Assembly (NCBI RefSeq): GCF_900116015.1
Contig: NZ_FOYH01000005.1
Span: 1-64,000, forward strand
Direction: 5' to 3'
DNA: 64,000 bases
Source of the DNA: Enterobacter sp. kpr-6
Lineage (GTDB): Bacteria; Pseudomonadota; Gammaproteobacteria; Enterobacterales; Enterobacteriaceae
This document shows, piece after piece, positions 29,716-39,220 of this stretch (position 1 is its first letter; the number at the start of each line of letters is the position of its first letter). The notes under the pieces were generated by a model that searched no databases, was not told the origin of the DNA, and saw nothing but the letters and a program-made list of their open reading frames with translations. A program made the translations under genes and the position numbers.

Positions 29716-31080
29716 ATGTTCAAATCACCATTGTTCTGGAAAATATTCACGCTGGCAGGCTGTATGGTTGTCCTGCTGATCCCCTTAACCATGCTCAGTA
29801 ATCTCATCGAGGAGCGCGCAAATTACCGCGCTGATGTCGCTGACACGCTACGTCAGAGCAGCGCGGGGGCGCAGAAGCTCACCGGCCCTTTGATTGCGGT
29901 CCCCATCACCGAGATCACCACCGTTATTCAGGCCGACGGCGATAACCCGGCAAAAGAGATCAAACGTGAAAAAAATTACATTCGCTACTGGCTGCCCGAG
30001 TCGCTGATGGTGGACGGCAAGCAGCAGGTGGAGACTCGCGACATCGGCATCTATGAGGGACAAATCTGGCACGGCGATATCTCAATCAAAGCGGAGTTCG
30101 ACCCAAAGCGACTGGGTATTAAGGCCGATGAAAACACGCTCATCGGTGAGCCTTTTGCGGTGCTGATGGTCAGCGATTCACGGGGTATTGGTCAGGTGAG
30201 GGCGACGAAAATCAATGGTGAGACGCTGAGCGTGGAGCCGGGCACCGGTTTGACCAGCGATCTGGAAGGGATACATATCCCGCTCGGAAGTGCCGACAGG
30301 CTTTCACAGGTGCAGACGCTGGAGATGGATTTTCGTCTTAACGGCACCAGCGAGTTTTCTGTGGTGCCGCTGGGAAGAAACAGCGCAATGACGCTCAACA
30401 GCGACTGGCCGCATCCGGGATTCATGGGCGACTTCCTGCCGGAAAAACGTGAGGTCAGCGCCAGTGGTTTCCAGGCGAGCTGGCAGAGCTCCTGGTTTGC
30501 CAATAATCTGGACAGCAAAATCGCTGACCGGGAGTTGTCTCAGTGGCAGTATTTACCCGCTTTCAGCGCCAGCATCGCCACCACCGCCGATCAGTATCAG
30601 TTGACCGATCGCGCGCTGAAGTATTCCATCCTGCTGATTAGCCTTACCTTTATGGCGTTTTTTGTATTCGAGATGCTCACGGCGCGGCAGTTGCATCCGT
30701 TGCAGTATCTGCTGGTAGGACTCTCGCTGGTGATGTTCTATCTGGTGTTGCTGGCGCTTTCCGAACACATCGGCTTCACGCCTGCCTGGATCATCGCCAG
30801 CATACTGGGAGCCATGATTAACGGTGTTTATTTGCAGGGTATTATGCAAAGCCGCTACGTCAGTATGGCGTTTGCCGGTGCGTTACTGCTGCTTGATGGC
30901 GTGATGTGGGGACTGTTGAATTCAGAGGATAATGCGCTGTTGCTGGGGACGGGGGTGCTGTTTGCGGCGCTCAGTACGGTGATGATCCTGACCCGCCGCT
31001 TTGACTGGTACTCGCTGTCGCATAGCAACAAAAAAGCGCAGCCTCAGCCCGCCGACGATGAGTTACGGATTTGGAAATAA
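29716..31080 (+). CDS. creD: inner-membrane protein CreD
   Basis: The 454-residue protein has one N-terminal membrane segment (WKIFTLAGCMVVLLIPLTML), a large periplasmic domain (about 30-290) and a cluster of about five membrane segments at the C-terminus. CreD is the main CreBC target and is linked to beta-lactam response and colicin E2 tolerance in related bacteria. An AAAGGAGG ribosome site precedes the ATG. It ends in a shared bidirectional terminator with arcA. Confidence 0.94.
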   Translation: MFKSPLFWKIFTLAGCMVVLLIPLTMLSNLIEERANYRADVADTLRQSSAGAQKLTGPLIAVPITEITTVIQADGDNPAKEIKREKNYIRYWLPESLMVDGKQQVETRDIGIYEGQIWHGDISIKAEFDPKRLGIKADENTLIGEPFAVLMVSDSRGIGQVRATKINGETLSVEPGTGLTSDLEGIHIPLGSADRLSQVQTLEMDFRLNGTSEFSVVPLGRNSAMTLNSDWPHPGFMGDFLPEKREVSASGFQASWQSSWFANNLDSKIADRELSQWQYLPAFSASIATTADQYQLTDRALKYSILLISLTFMAFFVFEMLTARQLHPLQYLLVGLSLVMFYLVLLALSEHIGFTPAWIIASILGAMINGVYLQGIMQSRYVSMAFAGALLLLDGVMWGLLNSEDNALLLGTGVLFAALSTVMILTRRFDWYSLSHSNKKAQPQPADDELRIWK

Positions 31081-31109
31081 AAAAGCGGCGCTGAGCGCCG
31101 CTTTTTTTT
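31081..31109. terminator. bidirectional terminator, creD/arcA
   Basis: AGCGGCGC (31084-31091), loop TGA, GCGCCGCT (31095-31102), then eight T. On the minus strand it also has a T run, so it serves both convergent genes. Confidence 0.9.
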
Positions 31110-31115
31110 GAAGAC

Positions 31116-31832
31116 TTATTCCTGCAAATCGCCGCAGAAACGGTAACCTTCACCGTGAATAGTGGCGATGATTTCCGGCGTATCCGGCGTGGATTCGAAA
31201 TGCTTACGAATGCGACGGATAGTCACGTCCACAGTACGGTCGTGCGGCTTAAGCTCGCGGCCAGTCATCTTTTTCAGCAAATCGGCACGGGACTGAATCT
31301 TGCCCGGATTTTCGCAGAAGTGCAGCATGGCGCGGAATTCGCTGCGCGGCAGTTTGTACTGCTCACCGTTAGGGCTGACCAGAGAGCGGCTGTTGATATC
31401 CAGCTCCCAGCCGTTGAACTTGTAGCTATCAACGCTGCGACGTTCTTCACTGACGGCACTCAAATTCATGGTGCGGGACAGCAGGTTACGTGCACGGATA
31501 GTGAGTTCGCGCGGGTTAAAAGGTTTGGTGATGTAATCGTCAGCGCCAATTTCCAGGCCAAGGATTTTATCGACTTCGTTATCACGACCCGTCAGGAACA
31601 TCAGCGCAACGTTTGCCTGCTCACGCAGTTCGCGCGCCAGCAAAAGCCCGTTTTTCCCAGGCAGGTTGATATCCATAATCACCAGATTAATGTCATTTTC
31701 GGAAAGGATCTGATGCATTTCAGCGCCATCCGTCGCTTCAAAGACATCGTAGCCTTCTGCTTCGAAAATGCTCTTTAACGTGTTGCGTGTTACCAACTCG
31801 TCTTCAACAATAAGAATTTGCGGGGTCTGCAT
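31116..31832 (-). CDS. arcA: aerobic respiration control response regulator ArcA
   Basis: This 238-residue OmpR-type regulator has phospho-acceptor Asp54 (LVIMDINLP), the acidic pair in IVEDE and Lys in [10 protein letters not shown]-terminal winged helix ends [10 protein letters not shown]. Together with ArcB it represses aerobic respiration genes under low oxygen. It has a very long upstream region of about 630 bp containing an FNR-type box (32109-32122), as expected for anaerobic induction. Confidence 0.97.
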   Translation of the reverse strand: MQTPQILIVEDELVTRNTLKSIFEAEGYDVFEATDGAEMHQILSENDINLVIMDINLPGKNGLLLARELREQANVALMFLTGRDNEVDKILGLEIGADDYITKPFNPRELTIRARNLLSRTMNLSAVSEERRSVDSYKFNGWELDINSRSLVSPNGEQYKLPRSEFRAMLHFCENPGKIQSRADLLKKMTGRELKPHDRTVDVTIRRIRKHFESTPDTPEIIATIHGEGYRFCGDLQE

Positions 31833-31927
31833 GTTTGCTACCTAAATTGCCAACTAAATCGAAACAGGAAGTACAAAAGTCCCTGACCTGCCTGATACAT
31901 GTCGCAAATTAACATGAACGGCGTAAC

Positions 31928-32067
31928 ATGACTAAAGTACGTAATGGCGTTCTTGATGCACTTTCCATCAACGTCAACAACATCATTAGCTTGGTCGTGG
32001 TTACTTTCCCCTGGACCCGACAGTGTCAAAAACGGCTGTCATCCTAACCATTTTAACAGCAACATAA
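31928..32067 (+). pseudogene. yjjY: yjjY-like frame disrupted by a 1-nt shift
   Basis: From ATG 31928 the frame reads MTKVRNGVLDALSINVNN, nearly identical to the E. coli YjjY N-terminus as I recall it. It then leaves the homologous frame at about 32009-32014 and stops at 32047 after 39 codons. The rest of the E. coli protein (DPTVSKTAVILTILTAT) is found intact in another frame from 32014 to the TAA at 32065-32067. A single-base deletion explains this. Either the gene is broken or yjjY was never a protein gene and the DNA is kept for arcA regulation. Confidence 0.6.
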
Positions 32068-32108
32068 CAGGCTAAGTGACACCGGACACCCAATAAAACT
32101 ACGCTTCG

Positions 32109-32122
32109 TTGACATATATCAA
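32109..32122 (-). promoter_or_regulatory. FNR-type box upstream of arcA
   Basis: TTGAC-ATAT-ATCAA matches the FNR consensus TTGAT-N4-ATCAA at nine of ten positions. It lies 277 bp upstream of the arcA start. E. coli arcA is known to have an FNR-activated distal promoter. Confidence 0.65.
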
Positions 32123-32462
32123 GTTCAATTGTAGCACGTTAACAGTTTGATGAACTCATCGCATCTTACTGTCATCGACATTAACAATTTATCAATAAAC
32201 CAAGTAGTTGCAACACAAAATTAGTAAACAGAGTGAATCCAAGGGCAGGTAAGCAGTGCTAATCCAATAAATCAGGATAAACATAGGGATATGCAAGTTC
32301 TGTTAACATAAAGTCCGGTAATAAACTTAAGCAACAGTGTAGTCCTTTTTAAGCGTTCAAAAGGCAAATTTCAGTGATTGCTGTTGCAAAATTGTAAATT
32401 CGCATCGCGTATTATCTTTAAGAAATCAGCGACGGCGCGCAATAAGATTAAGAGAGTCACAA

Positions 32463-33149
32463 ATGCAGCTATCTATTATTTTAGTTTCACCTGCCAGACC
32501 TGAAAACGTCGGTGCCGCCGCCCGGGCGATGAAGACCATGGGATTTACCGATATGCGCATTGTGGCGAGTGACGCCCATTTGCAGGAAGGGGCGCGCCGC
32601 GTGGCGCACGGTGCGGGTGATGTACTTGATAATATTACAGTTTACCCGACGCTTGCTGAAGCGTTAGCGGGCATTCAGTTTACCGTTGCGACCACCGCAC
32701 GTAGCCGATCAAAATTTCATTACTACGCAACGCCTAATGAGCTGGTGCCGCTGTTACGGGAAAAGAGTGAATGGCTGAATCACGCCGCACTGGTTTTTGG
32801 TCGTGAAGATTCTGGGTTAACCAATGAAGAGCTGGCGCTGGCCGATATTTTAACGGGTGTGCCGATGGTGGCGGATTATCCGTCGCTGAATCTCGGCCAG
32901 GCGGTCATGGTGTATTGCTATCAGTTAAGCGAACTCATGCAGCAAATTGGTGAACAGGTCAGTAAAAGTGATGATAACCAGCTACAGGCGCTGCGCATTC
33001 GGGCGCGTATGCTGCTGGAAAAACTTAACGTCAGTGACGACACCAAAATGGTCGACTGGCTGGAGCAGCGCATCGGTCTTTTTGAACAGCGCGACACGGC
33101 TATGTTGCACCGATTGCTGCATGATATTGAAAAAAAGATGGCAGAGTAA
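32463..33149 (+). CDS. yjtD: SpoU/TrmH-family RNA methyltransferase YjtD
   Basis: This 228-residue protein (same length as E. coli YjtD) has the SPOUT methyltransferase signature. Seen are SPARPENVGAAARAMKTMGF at the N-terminus (motif 1), LVFGREDSGLTNEEL (motif 2) and SLNLGQAVMVYCYQL (motif 3). It resembles TrmJ, which makes 2'-O-methyl at tRNA position 32, but the target of YjtD is not established. It stands alone before thrL. Confidence 0.93.
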   Translation: MQLSIILVSPARPENVGAAARAMKTMGFTDMRIVASDAHLQEGARRVAHGAGDVLDNITVYPTLAEALAGIQFTVATTARSRSKFHYYATPNELVPLLREKSEWLNHAALVFGREDSGLTNEELALADILTGVPMVADYPSLNLGQAVMVYCYQLSELMQQIGEQVSKSDDNQLQALRIRARMLLEKLNVSDDTKMVDWLEQRIGLFEQRDTAMLHRLLHDIEKKMAE

Positions 33150-33282
33150 TTCCCTGATTTTATCTTTATCCATGGTTTAAGTGGCTGCTTTTCCCCTGAG
33201 AGGTGCAGGGTATTCGCTTAATGCGGTATCCCTCACAGTACCATCAGCAGGGAGCACAAAAGGTCACAAATTTAAAAATTCG

Positions 33283-33312
33283 TTGACTTAGCGGGCCGGA
33301 TACTTTAACCAA
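33283..33312 (+). promoter_or_regulatory. thr operon promoter
   Basis: A -35 TTGACT (33283-33288) is followed by TACTTTAACCAATATAGG, matching the E. coli thr promoter in its -35 and its -10/start region. The exact -10 hexamer is weak and not fixed here. The leader peptide starts about 50 bp downstream. Confidence 0.7.
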
Positions 33313-33361
33313 TATAGGCATACAGCACAGACAGATAAAAACTACAGAGCACACAACATCC

Positions 33362-33427
33362 ATGAATCGCATCAGCACCACCATTATTACGACCACCACC
33401 ATTACCACAGGTAACGGTGCGGGCTGA
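33362..33427 (+). CDS. thrL: thr operon leader peptide
   Basis: The 21-residue peptide begins [16 protein letters not shown] and ends GNGAG. It contains eight Thr and four Ile codons, the same composition as the E. coli leader although one Ile has moved. Ribosome stalling at these codons under Thr/Ile starvation prevents the downstream terminator from forming. It lies 81 bp before thrA. Confidence 0.95.
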   Translation: MNRISTTIITTTTITTGNGAG

Positions 33428-33450
33428 CGCGTACAGGAAACACAGAAAAA

Positions 33451-33482
33451 AGCCCGCACCTCTACAGTGCGGGCTTTTTTTT
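33451..33482 (+). terminator. thr operon attenuator
   Basis: AGCCCGCAC (33451-33459) pairs with GTGCGGGCT (33467-33475) around CTCTACA. A run of eight T follows. It is the intrinsic terminator controlled by thrL translation. Confidence 0.93.
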
Positions 33483-33507
33483 CGACCAAAGATCAAGGGG
33501 TAATACC

Positions 33508-35970
33508 ATGCGAGTCTTGAAGTTCGGCGGTACATCAGTGGCAAATGCAGAACGTTTTCTGCGGGTTGCCGACATTCTGGAAAGCAATGCCAGGCAGGGG
33601 CAGGTTGCCACCGTGCTGTCTGCCCCTGCCAAAATCACTAACCATCTGGTGGCCATGATTGAGAAAACCATCAGTGGTCAGGATGCCGTACCCAATATCA
33701 GTGATGCTGAACGTATTTTTGCCGAACTTCTGCAGGGTCTGGAAGAGGTGCAGCCGGGCTTCCCACATGCCCGGTTAAAAGCGGTGGTCGATCATGAGTT
33801 CGCACAGATCAAACACGTTCTGCACGGCATCAGCCTGTTAGGACAGTGCCCGGACAGTATCAACGCCGCCATCATCTGCCGGGGTGAAAAGCTCTCAATC
33901 GCTATCATGGCCGGGCTTCTGGAAGCGCGCGGTCATCAGGTTTCGGTTATCGATCCGGTCGAAAAATTACTCGCGCATGGTCATTACCTCGAATCTACGG
34001 TCGATATTCCTGAGTCCACCCGCCGTATTACCGCCAGCAAAATTCCTGCTGACCATATGATCCTGATGGCGGGCTTTACCGCCGGGAATGAAAAAGGCGA
34101 ACTGGTGGTACTGGGCCGTAACGGTTCAGACTATTCAGCCGCCGTGCTGGCCGCCTGTCTGCGCGCCGATTGTTGTGAAATCTGGACCGACGTTGACGGC
34201 GTATATACCTGCGATCCGCGTCAGGTACCCGATGCCCGCCTGCTGAAATCAATGTCGTATCAGGAGGCGATGGAGCTTTCTTACTTCGGTGCGAAAGTGC
34301 TGCACCCGCGCACCATTACTCCTATCGCCCAGTTCCAGATCCCCTGCCTGATTAAAAACACCGGTAACCCGCAGGCACCCGGCACGCTGATTGGCGCGAG
34401 CGCCGATGAAGACGGCCTGCCGGTAAAAGGCATCTCCAATCTGAATAACATGGCGATGTTCAGCGTCTCCGGCCCCGGCATGAAAGGTATGGTCGGCATG
34501 GCGGCGCGCGTATTCGCGACCATGTCACGCGCCGGGATTTCGGTAGTGCTGATCACCCAGTCGTCGTCCGAATACAGCATCAGCTTCTGCGTGCCGCAGG
34601 CCGATTGCGCCCGCGCTCAACGTGCGATGGCCGATGAGTTTTATCTGGAGCTGAAAGAAGGGCTGCTGGAACCGCTGGCGGTGATGGAGCGGTTGGCGAT
34701 CATCTCCGTGGTCGGTGATGGCATGCGCACGCTGCGCGGCATCTCGGCAAAATTCTTTGCGGCGCTGGCCCGCGCCAACATCAACATTGTCGCAATCGCC
34801 CAGGGCTCTTCTGAGCGTTCAATTTCAGTGGTGGTGAATAATGACGATGCCACAACGGGCGTGCGCGTCACTCACCAGATGCTGTTTGCCACCGATCAGG
34901 TGATTGAAGTCTTTGTCATCGGCGTGGGTGGCGTAGGCGGTGCCTTGCTGGAGCAGTTAAAGCGTCAGCAAACCTGGCTTAAGAATAAACACATCGATCT
35001 GCGCGTCTGCGGTATCGCCAATTCAAAAGCGCTGCTGACCAACGTGCACGGGCTGAATCTGGAGAACTGGCAGGCGGAAATGGCCGAAGCCAAAGAGCCG
35101 TTCAACCTGGGGCGCTTAATTCGTCTGGTGAAAGAATATCACCTGCTAAACCCGGTGATCGTCGACTGTACCTCCAGCCAGGCGGTGGCGGATCAGTACG
35201 CCGACTTCCTGCGCGAAGGGTTCCACGTCGTCACGCCGAACAAAAAAGCCAACACTTCGTCGATGGATTATTACCATCAACTGCGTTATGCGGCGGCCAA
35301 ATCGCGCCGTAAATTCCTCTACGACACCAACGTGGGCGCAGGTCTGCCGGTCATTGAAAACCTGCAAAACCTGCTGAACGCCGGTGATGAATTGCAGCGT
35401 TTCTCCGGCATCCTTTCCGGTTCGCTGTCGTTTATTTTTGGCAAACTGGATGAGGGGATGAGCCTGTCAGAAGCTACCGGCATCGCGCGTGAAATGGGCT
35501 ATACCGAGCCGGATCCGCGTGATGATTTATCCGGGATGGACGTGGCGCGCAAATTGCTGATCCTCGCCCGTGAAACCGGACGCGAGCTGGAGCTTTCTGA
35601 TATTGTCATTGAACCCGTGCTGCCTGAAAGTTTCGATGACAGCGGTGATGTCACCAGCTTTATGGCCCGTCTGCCGCAGCTTGACGATGCCTTTGCCGCG
35701 CGCGTGGCGAAAGCCCGTGATGAAGGCAAAGTGCTGCGCTACGTCGGCAACATTGAAGACGACGGCGTGTGCCGGGTGAAAATCGCTGAAGTGGACGGCA
35801 ACGATCCGCTGTATAAAGTGAAAAACGGCGAGAACGCGCTGGCGTTTTACAGCCACTATTATCAACCGCTGCCGCTGGTTCTGCGCGGTTACGGGGCGGG
35901 CAATGATGTGACGGCGGCGGGCGTGTTTGCCGACCTGCTGCGCACCCTCTCATGGAAGTTAGGAGTTTAA
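33508..35970 (+). CDS. thrA: bifunctional aspartokinase I/homoserine dehydrogenase I
   Basis: The 820-residue enzyme catalyses the first and third steps of the threonine branch. The aspartokinase domain (1-about 300) has [15 protein letters not shown] and [23 protein letters not shown] segments. Two ACT regulatory domains bind threonine. The homoserine dehydrogenase domain starts near 465 with the NAD(P)-binding [13 protein letters not shown] and contains the catalytic [13 protein letters not shown] region. Length equals E. coli ThrA. thrB starts 1 nt after its stop. Confidence 0.97.
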   Translation: MRVLKFGGTSVANAERFLRVADILESNARQGQVATVLSAPAKITNHLVAMIEKTISGQDAVPNISDAERIFAELLQGLEEVQPGFPHARLKAVVDHEFAQIKHVLHGISLLGQCPDSINAAIICRGEKLSIAIMAGLLEARGHQVSVIDPVEKLLAHGHYLESTVDIPESTRRITASKIPADHMILMAGFTAGNEKGELVVLGRNGSDYSAAVLAACLRADCCEIWTDVDGVYTCDPRQVPDARLLKSMSYQEAMELSYFGAKVLHPRTITPIAQFQIPCLIKNTGNPQAPGTLIGASADEDGLPVKGISNLNNMAMFSVSGPGMKGMVGMAARVFATMSRAGISVVLITQSSSEYSISFCVPQADCARAQRAMADEFYLELKEGLLEPLAVMERLAIISVVGDGMRTLRGISAKFFAALARANINIVAIAQGSSERSISVVVNNDDATTGVRVTHQMLFATDQVIEVFVIGVGGVGGALLEQLKRQQTWLKNKHIDLRVCGIANSKALLTNVHGLNLENWQAEMAEAKEPFNLGRLIRLVKEYHLLNPVIVDCTSSQAVADQYADFLREGFHVVTPNKKANTSSMDYYHQLRYAAAKSRRKFLYDTNVGAGLPVIENLQNLLNAGDELQRFSGILSGSLSFIFGKLDEGMSLSEATGIAREMGYTEPDPRDDLSGMDVARKLLILARETGRELELSDIVIEPVLPESFDDSGDVTSFMARLPQLDDAFAARVAKARDEGKVLRYVGNIEDDGVCRVKIAEVDGNDPLYKVKNGENALAFYSHYYQPLPLVLRGYGAGNDVTAAGVFADLLRTLSWKLGV

Positions 35971-35971
35971 C

Positions 35972-36901
35972 ATGGTGAAAGTGTATGCCCCGGCTTCCAG
36001 CGCCAATATGAGCGTCGGATTTGACGTGCTGGGTGCGGCGGTCACGCCAGTGGATGGTTCACTGTTAGGCGATACAGTGACGGTGGAAGCGGCGGAGCAG
36101 TTTAGCCTCAATAACGTGGGCCGTTTCGCCAGCAAACTGCCTGCGGAACCGCGTGAGAATATCGTCTATCAATGCTGGGAGCGTTTCTGTCTTGAGATCG
36201 GCAAAACTATCCCGGTGGCGATGACGCTGGAAAAGAGTATGCCGATTGGCTCGGGCTTAGGCTCCAGCGCCTGTTCGGTAGTGGCCGGCTTAATGGCAAT
36301 GAACGAGTTTTGCGGCAAGCCGCTTAACGACACACGCCTGCTGGCGCTGATGGGCGAGCTGGAAGGGCGTATCTCCGGCAGTATCCATTACGACAACGTT
36401 GCCCCCTGTTTCCTCGGCGGCATGCAGTTGATGATCGAAGAAAACGGCATCATCAGCCAGCAGGTGCCAGGCTTTGATGACTGGCTGTGGGTACTGGCGT
36501 ATCCGGGCATTAAGGTCTCTACCGCCGAAGCCCGCGCGATCCTGCCCGCGCAGTATCGTCGTCAGGATTGCATCGCGCACGGTCGCCATCTGGCGGGCTT
36601 TATTCACGCCTGCTACACGCAGCAACCGCAGCTTGCGGCGAAGCTGATGAAAGATGTGATTGCTGAACCGTATCGCACCAAACTGCTGCCAGGTTTCCAT
36701 GAAGCCCGTCAGGCGGTGGCGGATATTGGCGCGCTGGCCAGCGGCATCTCCGGCTCCGGGCCAACGATGTTTGCGGTGTGCGATAAACCTGATACCGCGC
36801 AGCGTGTGGCTGACTGGCTACGCCTGAACTATCTGCAAAACAACGAAGGCTTTATTCATATTTGCCGGCTGGACACGGCGGGCGCACGAGTACTGGGATA
36901 A
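35972..36901 (+). CDS. thrB: homoserine kinase
   Basis: This 309-residue GHMP kinase phosphorylates homoserine. The ATP-binding signature [16 protein letters not shown] is clear, and the third GHMP motif is in [12 protein letters not shown]. It is translationally coupled between thrA (1 nt) and thrC (3 nt). Confidence 0.97.
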   Translation: MVKVYAPASSANMSVGFDVLGAAVTPVDGSLLGDTVTVEAAEQFSLNNVGRFASKLPAEPRENIVYQCWERFCLEIGKTIPVAMTLEKSMPIGSGLGSSACSVVAGLMAMNEFCGKPLNDTRLLALMGELEGRISGSIHYDNVAPCFLGGMQLMIEENGIISQQVPGFDDWLWVLAYPGIKVSTAEARAILPAQYRRQDCIAHGRHLAGFIHACYTQQPQLAAKLMKDVIAEPYRTKLLPGFHEARQAVADIGALASGISGSGPTMFAVCDKPDTAQRVADWLRLNYLQNNEGFIHICRLDTAGARVLG

Positions 36902-36904
36902 CAC

Positions 36905-38191
36905 ATGAAACTCTACAATCTTAAAGATCATAACGAGCAGGTCAGTTTTGCCCAGGCGGTGACGCAGGGGCTGGGGAAAAACCAGGGGCTGTTTTTCCCG
37001 CACGATCTGCCGGAGTTCAGCCTGACCGACATCGACGCGATGCTGGAGATGGACTTCATCACCCGCAGCAGCAAAATTCTGGCGGCCTTTATCGGCGATG
37101 AAATCCCGCAGGATGAACTTGAAGCCCGCGTTCGCGCCGCGTTCGCTTTCCCGGCTCCGGTCAGCCACGTTGAAGAGGACATCGGCTGTCTGGAACTGTT
37201 CCACGGCCCGACGCTGGCATTTAAAGATTTCGGCGGACGCTTTATGGCGCAGATGCTGACGCACATCAGCGGCGACAAGCCGGTTACCATTCTGACAGCC
37301 ACCTCCGGCGACACCGGGGCGGCGGTCGCCCATGCGTTTTACGGCCTGAAAAACGTGCGCGTGGTGATCCTCTATCCACAGGGGAAAATCAGCCCGCTTC
37401 AGGAAAAACTGTTCTGCACGCTGGGCGGCAACATTGAAACTATCGCCATCGACGGCGATTTTGATGCCTGCCAGGCGCTGGTGAAACAGGCGTTTGACGA
37501 TGAAGAAATGAAGGTCGCGCTGGGGCTTAACTCCGCCAACTCGATTAACATCAGCCGTCTGCTGGCGCAGATTTGCTACTACTTCGAAGCGGTCGCGCAA
37601 CTGCCGCAGGAAGCACGTAATCAACTGGTGGTTTCCGTCCCCAGCGGTAACTTTGGCGATTTAACCGCGGGCCTGCTGGCGAAATCTCTCGGCCTGCCGG
37701 TGAAGCGTTTTATCGCGGCCACCAACGCCAACGACACCGTACCGCGTTTCCTGCAGGCGGGAGAATGGTCACCGAAAACCACTCAGGCGACGCTGTCTAA
37801 CGCGATGGATGTGTCACAGCCGAACAACTGGCCGCGTGTGGAAGAAATTTTCCGCCGCAAAATCTGGCGTCTGAACGAGCTGGGCTATGCTGCCGTGGAC
37901 GATGAAACCACCAAAGAGACGATGCTGGAGCTTAAGGCGAAGGGCTATCTTTCCGAGCCGCATGCGGCGGTGGCCTATCGTGCGCTGCGCGATCAGCTGA
38001 ATCCGGGCGAATACGGGCTGTTCCTGGGGACAGCGCATCCGGCGAAATTCAAAGAGAGCGTGGAAGCGATCCTCGGCGAAGAACTGGCCCTGCCGCGCGA
38101 GCTGGCAGAGCGCGCCGACCTGCCGCTGCTGTCGCATAATCTGCCTGCGGATTTTGCTGCGCTGCGTGAATTGATGATGAGCAAAGCGTAA
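36905..38191 (+). CDS. thrC: threonine synthase
   Basis: This 428-residue PLP enzyme converts O-phosphohomoserine to threonine. The PLP lysine lies in GPTLAFKDFGGRF, and the phosphate-binding loop is SVPSGNFGDLTAG. Length equals E. coli ThrC. It is the last gene of the operon and is followed by a palindromic repeat cluster. No yaaX-like gene is present before yaaA. Confidence 0.97.
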   Translation: MKLYNLKDHNEQVSFAQAVTQGLGKNQGLFFPHDLPEFSLTDIDAMLEMDFITRSSKILAAFIGDEIPQDELEARVRAAFAFPAPVSHVEEDIGCLELFHGPTLAFKDFGGRFMAQMLTHISGDKPVTILTATSGDTGAAVAHAFYGLKNVRVVILYPQGKISPLQEKLFCTLGGNIETIAIDGDFDACQALVKQAFDDEEMKVALGLNSANSINISRLLAQICYYFEAVAQLPQEARNQLVVSVPSGNFGDLTAGLLAKSLGLPVKRFIAATNANDTVPRFLQAGEWSPKTTQATLSNAMDVSQPNNWPRVEEIFRRKIWRLNELGYAAVDDETTKETMLELKAKGYLSEPHAAVAYRALRDQLNPGEYGLFLGTAHPAKFKESVEAILGEELALPRELAERADLPLLSHNLPADFAALRELMMSKA

Positions 38192-38206
38192 GTTTTCTGT
38201 TTTACC

Positions 38207-38389
38207 CTCACCCCGGCCCTCTCCCTCAGGGAGAGGGAGAAAGGCGGGATCGGCATCGAACTGTCCCCTCTCCCCTGGGGAGAGGGTTAAGGTGAGGGCA
38301 GTTTTAGTCCCTTCTCCCCTGGGAAGAGGGTTAAGGTGAGGGCGGTTTTAGTCCCCTCTCCCCGGGGGAGAGGGTTAGGGTGAGGGGAA
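38207..38389. repeat. palindromic repeat cluster, thrC/yaaA
   Basis: Four units of the family at 14718 and 20404. The first is CCCTCACCCCGGCCCTC with a GGGAGAGGG return. Three more CCCTCTCCCC...GGGGAGAGGG units are separated by TTAAGGTGAGGGCAGTTTTAG-type spacers. It lies between the convergent genes thrC and yaaA. Confidence 0.85.
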
Positions 38390-38391
38390 AA

Positions 38392-39165
38392 TTACTGCTC
38401 CCGGCGCTTAAACACCAGCTCGCCTTTCCCTGACGTCTCCTCGTCAAAGAAATAACCATCCACATCAAACGCTTTCAACTGCTCAGGTTTAGTCAGGCGG
38501 TTTTCAATGATATAGCGGCTCATCAGCCCGCGCGCTTTCTTGGCATAAAAACTGATCACTTTAAACTTGCCGTTTTTCTCATCCAGAAACACCGGTTTGA
38601 TCATCTCAGCCTTGAGCTTTTTCGGCTTCACCGCGCGGAAGTATTCGTCTGAAGCGAGGTTGATAACAATCTCATCCCCCTGCGCTGCCAGCGCCTCATT
38701 GAGCTTATCGGTGATGGTGTCGCCCCAGAACTGGTAGAGATCGCTGCCTTGCGCATTTTGCAGGCGGATACCCATCTCCAGGCGATAGGGCTGCATCAGA
38801 TCCAGCGGGCGCAGCACGCCGTACAGCCCGGAAAGCATGCGCAGATGCTGCTGGGCAAAATCAAAATCGGCTTCGCTGAAGGTTTCTGCCTGAAGACCGG
38901 TATACACGTCGCCTTTAAACGCCAGAATGGCCTGGCGGGCGTTATCCGGGGTGAAATCGGGCTGCCAGTCGTGAAAGCGGGTGACGTTCAGATCGGCCAG
39001 TTTATCGCTGATACCCATCAGCGCTTTAACGTCCGACGCCGTCAGTTCACGCGCCACTTTGATAAGTTGCTGTGAATGATCCAGCAGTTCAGGCTGGGTG
39101 TAGCGGGCGGTCGCCAGCGGACTTTGGTAATCCAGGGTCTTGGCCGGTGAAATCAGAATAAGCAT
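38392..39165 (-). CDS. yaaA: peroxide stress response protein YaaA
   Basis: This 257-residue DUF328 protein starts [19 protein letters not shown], the family hallmark. In E. coli, YaaA is an OxyR-regulated DNA-binding protein that limits intracellular free iron during hydrogen peroxide stress. The conserved YRLEMGIRL...YQFWGD and [19 protein letters not shown] segments are present. It converges on thrC. Confidence 0.95.
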   Translation of the reverse strand: MLILISPAKTLDYQSPLATARYTQPELLDHSQQLIKVARELTASDVKALMGISDKLADLNVTRFHDWQPDFTPDNARQAILAFKGDVYTGLQAETFSEADFDFAQQHLRMLSGLYGVLRPLDLMQPYRLEMGIRLQNAQGSDLYQFWGDTITDKLNEALAAQGDEIVINLASDEYFRAVKPKKLKAEMIKPVFLDEKNGKFKVISFYAKKARGLMSRYIIENRLTKPEQLKAFDVDGYFFDEETSGKGELVFKRREQ

Positions 39166-39220
39166 ATCCAGTCCTTGCAGAAATTTTGGCTGACTGTAAC
39201 AAAAAAAGGGCGTGGCTTGA

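Larger units (their letters stand above)
31833..32462. other. arcA-yjtD intergenic region (630 bp)
   Basis: This is the long AT-rich leader/promoter region of arcA on the minus strand and of yjtD on the plus strand. Apart from the degraded yjjY frame (31928-32067) and the FNR-type box at 32109 I see no gene. Several TTAACA/GTTAAC-rich stretches between 32040 and 32340 could belong to the multiple arcA promoters known in E. coli. Confidence 0.7.
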
